In this document: positions 22,760 through 34,700 of the stretch, one piece after another
Layout of the letters: each line of letters opens with the position of its first letter
Numbering within the stretch: the stretch's first letter is position 1
From: Tridacna crocea
Taxonomy: Eukaryota > Mollusca > Bivalvia > Cardiida > Cardiidae
Direction of reading: 5' to 3'
DNA length: 64,000 nt
Assembly (NCBI GenBank): GCA_943736015.1
Contig: OX031058.1
Coordinates: 2,185,001-2,249,000 of the forward strand
Notes under the pieces: generated by a model
The model's input: the letters and a program-made list of their open reading frames with translations, nothing else
Databases searched by the model: none
Told to the model about the DNA's origin: nothing
Translations under genes and position numbers: made by a program

Positions 22760-24510
22760 CATCCCCGTGATACATTCTACAAAGCAAGCCATGTCATTAT
22801 TGTGGATCCATTATATCTATTTTGTATACTAAACGACTGAATCATGATATAGAATGATCCTTTGACATGAAAAACTATTGAAAATAGAGAAAATTTTCAG
22901 CCTACCTCAGCCTGCAAAGAATGCGCAGGCTGATATGGGTCGGTCCTTTTCGGAAATGCACTAAGATCCCTTAACACAGAGCATGACTCATTTAGTCTCT
23001 CTCTCTTTTTATCAATATGTTTTAAGACTGTAAGTGGTGCAATCGATGTTATCAAGTTCCATTTTGTGATAACAATTATACCTCACAGGCTCACACACAT
23101 TGCAAAGTTTGATGCGGTGGGGAGGGAGTGGAGCAACAGTCGGCTAAAGTTGTCCTTCCATAATTATGCTGTCTTTTGTTCAAGTTTTAAAACTTGCGGG
23201 GGTGGGGGGAACATTCGAACGAATTTTTCATGTCGTAATAAGGCTGTTTTGTGTCAAAGTTTAATACTTGTCCTTGTATATCATGTAAATCATCTAGATA
23301 TGTACTGGTTATTACCCGATGATTCAAACAGATCTACGTGCACCCTTGTGCACATAAATTGATCAAAATTTATGAATTGTCACTCTAGGCAAGTGAACTA
23401 CACATAAGTAATTATCGCACTAGAAGAAATAACTGGGACTGTTAGCCGTTCACAAGAAATACCTAACAAGGTATCCTCATGAAACGTTTTCCGGTGCCGC
23501 CAGGGTTTACATTTACCCATACTTGGAGGCCAGTCCCTTGGCACCATCTGAAAAAAAAAAAAACAGAAAAAAGATACATCAATAAGGTGGTGACAAACGA
23601 GATAACCACATGCGTTTGAAATCACAGGGCTATTATTGTTTTTTTTCTGTGAAAATTCAATGTAAAACAAGAAACCACACAAACCCTAAATGACAACAAT
23701 ATCCCCCGCCAAAGAACAACGGAGAATAAGTGCACGAATGAAATATATTTAAATCATTCATCTTAAAATGTGACTGCCTGTTGCAATATACATGTAAATA
23801 ATATACGATTTAAATATGGCATGCCTCACTGAGGTGAACATACATGTATCTTAAAATGTTAAGAAAAAAAAAACTCTTATGTAAATAGTAGACAGACCTA
23901 TTGGGTTGATAAGAAAGTAAAGGAACAAAATTAGTTACTTCAAACTCAACTGTGACCTTGCACCAGCATGATGAATGATGCATGCTGCAAATCTGATAAC
24001 TGAATGGAACCAAACCTGGATATTTTTCCGTGATACCCCTACAGCAAGAAAAGACAGGCCGAGCAGACAAGCAATTCAATACAAAATCGCCTGTCCTTTT
24101 CTTGTGTCTGCATGGTTGAGCCATGGGCTATGTAAAGGTATATCTATCACTGAGGTGATCACTCGACCACAGCCTGGATAAAATCTTTGAAATTCTTCTT
24201 GATTTGTTAAGCAAATATAAATGTTATTGTCACACAGAAAGAACAGTAAGTCAAATATTACTGAATACAGAGCTACATATCTTGTGCACTCTATTTGTAC
24301 TGAACAGTGCATTGTGATCGATCTGCAATTGAAATATGTACTCAAACAGCTTTAAGACTTATGCTTTGGACACAACAGAAAAAAAAAAAGAAAAGTGCAA
24401 TAACTCCAACAATCATGGAAACAGAGTTATAGAACTCAAGCACTGCACTAGTCCTCATTGTTAATGAATGAATGGTACTTGAAATGGCACAGACAAAAGC
24501 CGTCATTTAG
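22760..24510. other. gene-poor stretch
   Basis: Only one splice-bounded open stretch stood out (23398..23547, separate entry). The rest is AT-rich with homopolymers. Confidence 0.4.
23398..23547 (-). CDS. possible exon of unknown gene
   Basis: A run of T ending in cag precedes ATGGTGCCAAGGG at 23547. The frame stays open for 49 codons (MVPRDWPPSMGKC..., PWRHRKTFHEDTLL...) to a TAG at 23398, with an alternative GT donor at 23462. It lies about 3.9 kb downstream of the KDZ-like gene on the same strand. No family recognised; may be fortuitous. Confidence 0.25.
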   Translation of the reverse strand: MVPRDWPPSMGKCKPWRHRKTFHEDTLLGISCERLTVPVISSSAIITYV

Positions 24511-24519
24511 ATTGAAAAC

Positions 24520-25492
24520 AAGAGCTTCGCAGAGCAGCGCATATACGCCTGAAGGGGCCTGTCAGTGAAACGAGTTGCATTGACGGATGGGCCATGAATG
24601 AAGAGTAGTTATTCACCATAATATGTGAAAAATATTAAAGGGCAATAACTAAAATAATAAGGGTGGCAAAGTTACAAATTTTGTGAATTGCTCTTATCCA
24701 CAAGGTGTTCTATCAGTCTTTGAAGGTCCAAGATCATATCTTTTATATTTTCGAAATTATGGTCTAGACGAAAATTCTGGGTGAAAAGGGCAATAACTCA
24801 TAAAAAGGGAGGATAGCAGAGTTATGGTTCTTGTGCAATGCACTTCTTCATAATGTGTTCTATTAGTCTTTGAAGTTTCAAGATGATGGATATTGGAAGT
24901 TTGGAAGTTATGGTCTTTACCAAAATTCAAACTGAAAATTAACAAATGGCAATAACTCAAAAAATAAAGGTGGCAGAGTTATGATTCATATCCAATGCAC
25001 TTCTCCATAATGGGTTCTATCAGTTGTGAAGTTCCAAGTTAATAGCTTTTATATTTTGGAAGTTATTGCCTGGACAAAAATTCAAATTAAAAATTAACAA
25101 AGGGCAGTAACCAAAAAAATAACAGTGGCAGAGATATGGTTCATGTGCATCGCACTTCTCCATAATGTGTTCTAGAAGTGTATGATGATCTAGTTTCAAG
25201 TTGATACCTTTTATAGTATGAAAGTTAAAGCCTGAACAAAAATTCAAAGTGAAAAGTTGGTTATTTCAGAAATCAGGGGCAGATAATTATAGAATGCAAA
25301 CGGCCATCCAAATTATAAGACCCAGGTGCACAACTAGACATGGAGATTCACTGTGGCAAGTTCCAAATAATTCCGATGGAAACTGTAGGAGGAGTTGCGC
25401 ACACAAGAAATTGCTAACGGACGGACGGACAGACAGACGGACGGACGACCAGGAATATAAGATAATACGACCCTTTGGGCGTATAAAAAAAG
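24520..25492 (+). repeat. long dispersed repeat with four degenerate about 115-bp internal units
   Basis: Opens with acaagagcttcgcagagcag and closes with a gacggacggac-type run and ccctttgggcgtataaaa. Inside, the block agggcaataact..ggcagagttatg..gcacttctccataatg..ttctatcag..gaagttccaag recurs about four times between 24630 and 25250. I associate this type with bivalve intergenic repeats (recall, not a search). Confidence 0.7.
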
Positions 25493-25639
25493 TAGTAAAA
25501 TATGTCATGAGCACATAATGAAAGAGTATTATGCAATGATTCTCTAAGACTAAAGAAGAGATAAATATTGATAATAAGCAAGAGCGGCAAACAGTCACAA
25601 GATAAGCCTGTCCCACCTCCAGTTGTCAAGGGGGGCAGG

Positions 25640-26560
25640 TAGATGAAAATAGTAGTGCAGCAGAAATCATGTTAGTGATTGAAGTAGGCATGACTGTCTC
25701 CTCTAATATTAGGGAAACCAGCATTTAAAGTTTCAGGTCATTCCAACACAAAAAGACAAAGTTATATCGTAACGATGCATTAAAAGTTGTAAATGAAAAA
25801 GAATTGTAAGTAATAATTCCAAAAAGACATTAGGTAAGTTTACAGCTCCAGCGCATTTCCCTTTTCGTACCTACAACAAACATGTTTAACAAGTCTAAGG
25901 TGTATTTGACTTCAGGTGACAAGAGTCAAATACAAGAAATACTGTAAAAATGGATTTATTCAAAATCTGCGCATCGTACTCCGTAATATTGCAACAAACA
26001 TGCATACCAAGTTTGAAGTCATTCTGACTTAAGATGACAAAGCTATATTCTGGACCAGCACTAAATGCTTTAAAAATGAAGGGTAATAACTCAAAGACAG
26101 CACGAGGTAGAGTTACAATTCTTGCGCACTGCACTTCCAAACATTACAACAAATAATCATACAATATTTCAATTCATTTCTACTTAAGATGACAAGTTAT
26201 GCTCCAAACAAGCAAGAAAAGCTAGATCTACCAAATTTGAAGATGTTCAGACTAAAAATGACAAATTAGATTCAAGACAAGGAGAAATGCTGTAAGAAAT
26301 TACAATCAAAGGGAACTAATAAGTCAAAGACAGCATGAGGTAGAGGCAATCATGCATAGATATATCAAATTTGAAGATTTTCAGACTAAAAATGACAAAA
26401 TTATATTCAGGCAAGGAGAAATGCTGTAAAAATGACAATCGAAGGGAAATAAGTCAAAGGCAACACGAGATACAGTTATGGTTCTTTGGCACTGCACTCT
26501 GTAATATTGCAAAAACACAAATGCAAAGTTTCACATCAATATGCCAGCCCGCCTTTCCAA
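25640..26560 (+). repeat. diverged relative of the 24.5-kb repeat
   Basis: Several degenerate units carry aagggtaataactcaaagacagcacgaggtagagttac and variants (about 26080, 26310, 26440), and catgcataccaagtttgaagtcattctgact. No coding capacity. Confidence 0.55.
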
Positions 26561-27384
26561 ACACCTGACTTCCAACCAGTATGCCATGGATTATTCCATA
26601 ATACATCCCGTCTTGGAGAGGAGTATAAACCTTGAATACTCTGAAGAGGTGGACAGATTGCCAGGCAGACATAGAGATAGACATGGTGAAACCAGTATTC
26701 CCCCTGTACTTTTTATCTCGGTCAATTTCTTTTCAAGGATTCTCAATAATGGTCAATGTTTCAACAGCTGTCATACGGTAAAGCAATCAGACCTTGGGCA
26801 GAATATCTTGGAATGTACAAGTACAAAGTGGAGGAAATCATGGTACAATGGCCAAAGCAATATAACTGACATTATGCTGAAATTTGTGTTAAGCATTATA
26901 AAATGAATCAATTAGTTTTACTACCTTTAGATACATTGCATTGACATCACAGTATTCATAACTTAGTTTCAATTCAATAATTTTCTTTTTTTATGGTAAA
27001 AAAGACTCTCGAGGCAATTACCGCTAATGGAAATATGTTAACATTATAAACTAAGCTTTCCTACATACATACCACAATATGATCTTATCAATTAGTGAAC
27101 ATCAGTATCTAGATGGAAACTACAACAGGCCAAAATGTAGCAGACAGATTTCAATATTTTTGTGTAAATTTCAGGCAATTATCATTTATGCAAATCAATA
27201 GTGTGATTTTTGTAGGCAATATGTCAAAGTGAAGTTGCTCAAGATTCAGTCACTGGCAGAACAATGAGTACAAAACTGGATGGTCAAACAGTGACTGGAA
27301 CTTTAAGATACCATTCTTTAATCAGATTGTCAGATTTATGATGATTGATATAATTTTGATTAGTTTCCATGGAATTCATCTGTA
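26560..27384. other. 3' flank of the KDZ-like gene
   Basis: No gene recognised. It probably contains the end of the 3' UTR and intergenic DNA. Confidence 0.4.
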
Positions 27385-27390
27385 TTTAAT
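27385..27390 (-). terminator. candidate polyadenylation signal ATTAAA
   Basis: Lies 86 bp downstream of the TGA at 27476-27478 on the minus strand. Weak evidence in AT-rich DNA. Confidence 0.3.
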
Positions 27391-27475
27391 GAACAAAGTT
27401 AGGTAATATTAGCCACTATCAAGAGCATGAACAAAATAGAATATGGCTGGACGTTTTGAAAAATTTATGGATCCA

Positions 27476-30400
27476 TCAGTCCATTCCAGCTAAAGCAACT
27501 CTCATTTTTCTCTGGCACAGAGTTCGTTTCCTTGCATTCCATTCATGTAAAAAAAATTGTAGGTAGAAACAGAAATGTGCTTGAGACATTTGTCTGGCTG
27601 ATTTTTTAATACATTGAATAAAACTGTTGAACTGTTCACAAACTTCAGAGTTGACAGATTCAAAACCTTGGAGGCGTCTGGATTTAAAGGCACATGAACA
27701 TTTGTGAGCATAACTATGAAATATATCATGAAAAAAACGGACATTCTTGTAAAACCCACTTTCTCTATTTAGACAATATTCCTGAAGATTGCATGCAAAA
27801 TCATAAAAGATATCTTGAGGTGGTTTTTCCAGGTGTGAATATAAAGATGCTGATGGATCTTTCCTTCCCTCAGCCCCAGTCATGTGGAAACCGTAGCAAT
27901 GACCATGATCAGCGCAAAACCAGAGAAATAAATTTGTAGAACCTGGTGCAGAAACCTCTACCTTAGAATAAAATTTCTGACATTTTTCAAAATCTAGAGC
28001 AGTATCATCATGGTCAGTATTTCTCTTAGCTTTTGAATCTAAATCAATTGAGAATTGTCTAACGTTTCTTATCTTTAATCCAGACTCATTGAAATAATAT
28101 GCTCGTCCAAATTTTGCTGGATTGTAGGTTCCTGGCTGAGGGACTGCAATTTCAGGTTCATGTACCTCCAGATCCAGGGACTGATTTATCAAGTACTGAA
28201 TTAAAACTTTTATATCATCTGGAATGATTCCATTGTTGAACTGCATTGACTTACTAATTAAATCTCTCAATTCAGGTGCATATGATCTCATGCTATTTAT
28301 GGTGGTATTAAAGAAATTGCCATCGATACTAGGACTTTGAATCAACTGCTGTAACATGGCACAGTAAGATGGTGGTAATAAGCTTGTCACTGACGCTGTT
28401 GTACTCAACATCTTCAAAACAAAGGCATATGCACGTTTTTCCAAGGGATTCATGTCAAAAAATCGTTCAAAAGAAAAGAGTACTTCATCTGGCAAAACTT
28501 CTTTGACTCTTTCTATACGATCATTTAGATCTAGATCACAAAGTTTATCTTTCTCTGCAAGTTCACCTATTTCCCTCTTTGCCAGATAGTCAAGGGTTTC
28601 TCTATTTCTAATCATTTGCTGTTTTTCAATTCCATTCATGTTTTTCAAAAAGCACCTATCCATTCTTCGATGTAAAGTATTAATTGGATGACAATTTGGA
28701 TCAAAATAATTGATTTCCTCAAATGTTGCATGTCTAAAGCCTACACCTACTTTTGTGCCGTCACAGCATAATCTTTTTGGTTCAAAGCCACAGATATCAC
28801 ATGGCCTCCTAAAATCAATTTTCATACTAGCTGCCCAACTAAACCACCACTTCAAAAATACAGAAGGATCCATGAACTTGGCATTTTCTGCCCTTAACTG
28901 ATACGCCTCAGTTTTCATTTGACAAAATGATGAAAAAGTACAATCAGATTTTAGAACCATAGATACAAACTCCCATCCTATTTCATCCCCTGCCGCAGTG
29001 TCTCGACTTAAAACATGTATAGATTCTTTTTTCCCTTCATCCCATGACAAAGTACATGGAGATACAGGGTTATAACATAACCTTACATGTACTTGACACT
29101 TAACAGGGGCAATACCAGTGTAAACAATTAGTAATCTGTTGTGATCATGACAAGTCCTTCCAGTTTCACTGTAATCTTCTTCATCTGTCCTTTTCAGCCA
29201 TCCACCTCCACAGTCACAAGGAACTTCTGGAATATCTGAAACTAAAACTGGACCTTTTAAGCAGCCATCAGAATATCTTTCAAGATTATTGTCATTCCAA
29301 CTGTCACGCTTAATTACATTTCTTTTATAAAAGGGACTATCTCTTGGACTTGGAGCATGATGACTTTTACATTTGAACTGCCAGAGACCAGTGCTTTCAT
29401 CAAAATTGGGTTCAGAGTCAGTTTCCGAGCCACTGTTATCTTGAAAAATCTTTCCTTCATCACTAGAGATCAGTGTTGGCATTAACTGTTGTTCAAGTAA
29501 GTCATACCAGTATTCAGTGTGCTTTTTGAATAAAGTAAGGTGTTTACAAACATCTGCATTTATTAAAGTATTAATACTCCTTTTATGACCTTTTAAAGAC
29601 ACACATCTACTATTAAAACATGTTATCAAGAATTTTCCAACTCTTTTATTGTAGGTCAAATGAACAAAACTTGGTATGTCCTCATCACAGGCGAGAATGG
29701 AGTATTTTCTGGTGTCTTTATTCCTATAGATTTCAGCAATTTCGTTATTCTTGAATTTTAAACTCTCCTGGACAAAACTATGTAACTTGTTATCATCGTG
29801 CTTGCTCATTTCAAGAGCTGGAGCGACTTTTTGTTTAAGAAATTTGCAGTGAATGCATGTTACACAGTTTTCTCCAGAAGAATCCAACACAAGGAAATCC
29901 TGATCATTGCTCTTGCATTCTTTTAAATTAACTAAAGTATGAAAAGTTTTGCAACTACAATAAAAATAGTCTCCATTTTCTTGAACTTGTTTAACTGTAT
30001 GTATAAAATCACTATATCTGAAGGAGCCATCTACTTCACTGTAGTCATTCATACAACAGACAAGATTAGATTGATGTTCATAAATTTGGATCACCATTTT
30101 ACCATGCTCCAGGAGTGATAAGCAGTAACTATCAAATATACCCATTGGGTTTTCATGCAATTCTTTTGTCTGAAAAGGAAGACTACATACATTATTGTTG
30201 CAAGCAGAAACCTTTGTTGCCTTCAACACACTTGTAGAAACTCCTTTTTTAACTTTTACCAACCTTTGATTAACATCAAAATCATTTTTTTCTTTGCTTA
30301 TTCCGCTTAACTCTGGGAAATATTTCATGTAAAATGCTATCAATTGGTACACATCATTTTGCAAATAAAGCTGAATTGTTCTGTTTCTTAATGATGTTGC

Positions 30401-31561
30401 ATCATTAACAAATGTGAAATTCAGCAAATTTGACTCAAAACGAGCGCTCCTACGAAATAGATGCGGCATACGCCTGATGTCCCCAGATAGACAATTTAGA
30501 GTAATAGACTGCTGTAAAAGGGTAGAAATAGGGGTCTGTGGCTCATTAAGAATATCTTTGGAAGATACAACAACAGGTTCTTGTCTATTCATCCTGAAAT
30601 CAAGAAAAAGTGGTTTTAGGCATTCAATAGGAGCATTTTTTACTTGATGATAGGTTTTTTCTGAACAATCCAAAGTGACTTTACTTTTAAAGGGAAGAAT
30701 GTGGACAACAAAAGCATCAAGTTTTAATTCTGCACACTCTCCAAAATCATTTAAGTCATTGACTTGTACCGGTAACACTTTTTGTAGGGAATATGATAAA
30801 CTTTTATCAGCTCTTTGTCTTTTTGTTGTTGCTACATTTTTTTTTATCATGTCAGAAATATCTTCTGAAGTTATCACATTGTGCAACATAAAATCATCAT
30901 CAGACACTTTATATTGCTCCTTGAGTAACAGGACATATTTCTGCAGCATGAATCCACTGTAGACACCCGATTCAAAATACCTAATATAAAAAATCTCTCT
31001 TTCGTGAATGAGATATTTAAATACTGTACAGATAAAAATTCCACTAGTGCACTTATCCATGGAAGCTAATTTGGCACTTTCTTGCTCAATTTTCAGAAAA
31101 CTTTGTTTTGTAGGTAGCAACAAAGAGTTATCTGTCATGGCCTGCAAGACACAGTTTTGTATTTGAATCGCCTGGTCACAAAATGATAGATTTTTCATTA
31201 AAATGTCAGACCATTCCATCTGCTTTTCAGAAAATGTCTCAATTTCACATATTTTCCTTTTGCGATTTGTAAATTTTAAAACAGTTCCAGAAAAATAGGA
31301 GGAAGCCAGTTCAGGTCTGCAAGTTTCGATAGATTGGAATTCGATCTGCTCTTGCATTTTTAAAGACTTGGGCACATTTCGGTCAATCCACAATTCACCC
31401 TGCATTTGCCTTTTTAACAAGAATTCATTTTTTCTTTCACTGAAATGAGTTGGTTCTAAGATACTTAGGTGGTTTACAAAAGCCTTGTGATCAGCAACGG
31501 TGTATGGGTTTGAATTCATCTCAAAGTCTCCATCTAATAGTAACAGTCCCAATTCTGATCT
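27476..31561 (-). CDS. exon 16: KDZ-like transposase domain protein
   Basis: The acceptor (gaacttgtag) at 31562 opens a phase-0 frame of 1361 codons plus TGA. It begins RSELGLLLLDGDFEMN. Cysteine clusters appear at CVTCIHC, VPCDCGGG and CDICGFEPKRLCCDGT, similar to the CxC modules associated with KDZ transposases. The nuclease-like part has CADHGHCYGF (Asp at 27908-27910), IFYDFACNLQ (Asp at 27800-27802), FFHDIFHSYAHKCSC, and NSEVCEQF (Glu at 27644-27646). A conserved CCDGT Asp lies at 28760-28762. Acidic residues in this order fit a DDE-type RNase H fold, but which form the true triad cannot be told by eye. The uninterrupted frame argues for recent function. The alternative TTG or downstream ATG starts are irrelevant if spliced. 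Confidence 0.8.
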   Translation of the reverse strand, partial: RSELGLLLLDGDFEMNSNPYTVADHKAFVNHLSILEPTHFSERKNEFLLKRQMQGELWIDRNVPKSLKMQEQIEFQSIETCRPELASSYFSGTVLKFTNRKRKICEIETFSEKQMEWSDILMKNLSFCDQAIQIQNCVLQAMTDNSLLLPTKQSFLKIEQESAKLASMDKCTSGIFICTVFKYLIHEREIFYIRYFESGVYSGFMLQKYVLLLKEQYKVSDDDFMLHNVITSEDISDMIKKNVATTKRQRADKSLSYSLQKVLPVQVNDLNDFGECAELKLDAFVVHILPFKSKVTLDCSEKTYHQVKNAPIECLKPLFLDFRMNRQEPVVVSSKDILNEPQTPISTLLQQSITLNCLSGDIRRMPHLFRRSARFESNLLNFTFVNDATSLRNRTIQLYLQNDVYQLIAFYMKYFPELSGISKEKNDFDVNQRLVKVKKGVSTSVLKATKVSACNNNVCSLPFQTKELHENPMGIFDSYCLSLLEHGKMVIQIYEHQSNLVCCMNDYSEVDGSFRYSDFIHTVKQVQENGDYFYCSCKTFHTLVNLKECKSNDQDFLVLDSSGENCVTCIHCKFLKQKVAPALEMSKHDDNKLHSFVQESLKFKNNEIAEIYRNKDTRKYSILACDEDIPSFVHLTYNKRVGKFLITCFNSRCVSLKGHKRSINTLINADVCKHLTLFKKHTEYWYDLLEQQLMPTLISSDEGKIFQDNSGSETDSEPNFDESTGLWQFKCKSHHAPSPRDSPFYKRNVIKRDSWNDNNLERYSDGCLKGPVLVSDIPEVPCDCGGGWLKRTDEEDYSETGRTCHDHNRLLIVYTGIAPVKCQVHVRLCYNPVSPCTLSWDEGKKESIHVLSRDTAAGDEIGWEFVSMVLKSDCTFSSFCQMKTEAYQLRAENAKFMDPSVFLKWWFSWAASMKIDFRRPCDICGFEPKRLCCDGTKVGVGFRHATFEEINYFDPNCHPINTLHRRMDRCFLKNMNGIEKQQMIRNRETLDYLAKREIGELAEKDKLCDLDLNDRIERVKEVLPDEVLFSFERFFDMNPLEKRAYAFVLKMLSTTASVTSLLPPSYCAMLQQLIQSPSIDGNFFNTTINSMRSYAPELRDLISKSMQFNNGIIPDDIKVLIQYLINQSLDLEVHEPEIAVPQPGTYNPAKFGRAYYFNESGLKIRNVRQFSIDLDSKAKRNTDHDDTALDFEKCQKFYSKVEVSAPGSTNLFLWFCADHGHCYGFHMTGAEGRKDPSASLYSHLEKPPQDIFYDFACNLQEYCLNRESGFYKNVRFFHDIFHSYAHKCSCAFKSRRLQGFESVNSEVCEQFNSFIQCIKKSARQMSQAHFCFYLQFFLHEWNARKRTLCQRKMRVALAGMD

Positions 31562-31670
31562 CTACAAGTTCAACAATTAAAGTTATGTTATTTTCATTTT
31601 ATACTATAACTAGTTTCATCAAATTATCTTGAAAGGTTTTTCAGTTATAGAGCAGACAAAATTTGAGATG

Positions 31671-31704
<34 letters not shown>

Positions 31705-34700
31705 TGCACAGGACAAAGTGGTATGTCTCACGATCCTCACAGGGGAAGACATAAGGTAAGACCTGTGTACTGGAAAACAGCTATTTCCACTAAAATATCA
31801 TCCTGCAAAATTAGCTATAATCAAAAATGAGTATTATTGAACTACTTTCACCATTTCATTCTTTCCATTTTGTTCTTCTTTGAATTATCATTTATAAATC
31901 TAAAACCACTAAATTCTCAATTCGAGAGGAGATAATAATTACCTCCCCTTTCAGAAAACTAACAAAAGTATCCAAAAATAATTTAAAGATGGACATAAAC
32001 TGAATTTCTGATCTGTTAGAAATGTGCAAAAATACTATCTCTGCATAAATCCTTATTTATCCTTATCTATCAACCAATTACAATTTTCACTGGAAGTGCA
32101 TTAAACAGGTCTTACCTTAAGACAATAAATACCTAGGGTGGTCAGCAACTTCTGCATTAAACTAAGAGTATTTGTTTTGCACAGAACTCAGGCTGGGCAG
32201 TACTTTATCAAATACACAAACCAAAAATTGTGAACAATGTTTCATTTCTAAATCTAGGTGGAAACACCTTTCACACATTATTGCACCAAACAGAATTTAT
32301 GGAGATGATATTCATCTATATATCTCACCACATATCTGGTAGAGCATGGACCAGAAAACTGAACATTTTCCTTTTAAATTAGTAAAAGATAAGCAGGGAA
32401 AATGAGAGAGACAACAAGTTTTAGGAAGGAGAAGCCTGTTCAAGCCTGGTTTTCAACATACCAAGTGAGGTGGACAATCATGTAAATTGGTTTCATCTGT
32501 AAGCATGCCTCCAGGCAAAACACTGTACCATTCTTCAAGTGTTTGGCTGCAGTCCTTGGTCTGGAAAGAAGAAAAATTATGTTACATGTTGTAAAATCCT
32601 TACCTTTATGTTCATTTGTCTCATAAATTGTCCAATGAACTAGTGATATCTCTTTAGTATGAAGCATTAATACAGAGCTCCAAATAAGAGGGAGAGATGG
32701 CAGTCTAAATCCATTAGTTCTCTTCCAAACCCTATGTTATGGGTACCCATTAGAATTGTCTAAATGAGACAAAAGAGGGTTTAGAGGAGAATAATAAATA
32801 TTTTCAAGTTTGAAATTAAAATCACTCCCTCTATCTAGACCTCTGGGTAATAATATTGAGTAAAATGGAATATTAGTTCGCATGAAAAAGGAGTTTGCAT
32901 GAAAAAGGAGTTTGCATGAAAAAGAAGTTACTATATGAAATATTAAGTGCAAAGTAATGAAAAAGAAGTTAATATATGAAATAAAATACGAAGTTATAGA
33001 GGCTATTAAATGTAAGATTTCTCGGACAACCAGAATCTATCCACGGTAAAAGATGCAAAATACATGTAATTCCACTAATTTAAATGAAGTTAAGTACTTA
33101 ATTGACAAATTCAGTTAACTAAATCTGAAACGTTCTTAACCCTGACCTAAGACTTTGACCAAGCTTAGGTCCAACTGAAAAAGAATGTCAGGTAAAATAT
33201 GGTTCTCAAACATTAAGCAAGTCTTACATAAAAAGGTATGTATCATTATCTAAAACATATGTAAGACATGCACAGTGTGGACAGCAATCTGGCATGGTGA
33301 GTGTTCAGACTATCATTTTCTAAAGGGTCAGCCAAAGCTATTCATGCTCATCAACTACATGATTAAGTTTACAGTGATTAATCAAAGCTCATTTCTTATC
33401 TTAGTCTGTTTGTTTATAATTTAATGCCTATTTTAACAATGGTCAGATCACTTGCTGGAGCACTTTGCATAAACATCTGCCTGATTTCGTACATAAGCAA
33501 TGGCAAAACAATTTTTAGTTACAGAACTGGCACAAATACTTTTGTGATGACAATCATTTCTAAAATTAGTATTCAACTGTGCTTGGATTTTCATGTCAAG
33601 ATCCATGAAGCTAGTCCTGTATATTACTAGCTTCACCAATGGGCTCTACTCTTCAGTCTCTAAGTGAAATTTGTAGCTAAGGACAATGTAACTAGCATAA
33701 TACTCACTTTTAAAACATGATTTACCATATGAAGAGTAAGGTAGTTGAACTCTGTTGCTGTAATGCCATCACATCCTGTCCACTTACATGTTTTCTCTTT
33801 GAAAGCATGCTCAACTGCATGTAGCTTCATACTTGACAAAGTGTCACATCTATCCATACAATTTTCCCATCTGCATCTGAATATCTGTCAAAAAGAAATC
33901 CTGGATGTAGTATTTGGATCTTGCTAACTACTTGTCTACTAAAAGCTGTTCAAAATCCTAACCAAAATGTAGAGTAAACAATTTCATAATTTTTCTAGCC
34001 CAGTACAACAACAGCAAAGTATTGGAAACAAACACAATTGATATGGCTTGTTAAATTCAAGGGTAATGTAACTATTTCTTAACTGCACAGGGAAGGAATG
34101 AAACACTATCAAAATTTCACGATTTTATTCTACATTACAGCTAAAACAGCTTCATGGAGACTTTTGAAACACAGTAGGCTTCTATGCAATAGATACAAAT
34201 ACATGTTAGAGAAAAATGAATAAAACGGTTCCTTTAAAAAAAAAAATTAATTTACTGTAAATAATGGAGTTACAACAAACTTAAATAGGATAGAAAATAC
34301 ATGCACCTGCACAGAACTTCGGTGAAATACTTCCATGTTTAAACATCTCACAAGGGTAACAGCTATCAAAAATATGATATCGCAAAGGAAATTCACGTTT
34401 TGAAAAAGGATTTTACAGTTAAGTAATGAAGGACTTACCGGTCCTGGGTTTTGCTCCACATCATTTGATAGAAGTAGTCGCAGCCTGTTTATGTTTGCCT
34501 GGTTTTGAATCAGTAACATCTTCACAGCAAAGTGCAACCCTTCCCCTCCACAAAGTAATCCTATTGTCATCAACTGGAACAAGTCTTCCCACTCTGTTGG
34601 GCTATAAATTGGCTCTTTGGGAGAGAAAAAGAGTTCTTATGACAATGTGTTAAGGGGGATCTTTATCATCAAAGTTATGTCCACACCATTGGTATAAACA

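Noticed and set aside
24590-25260. Regularly spaced repeats resembling an array
   Set aside because: Units are degenerate, without identical short repeats and unique spacers, in a eukaryotic context; not a CRISPR array.
25287-25629. Minus-strand open frames of 71-109 codons near the gacggacggac run
   Set aside because: Produced by the simple-repeat run (RPSVCPSVR-type translation), not a gene.
26541-26906. 121-codon plus-strand open frame
   Set aside because: Begins within a degenerate dispersed repeat and has no recognisable domain or splice context.
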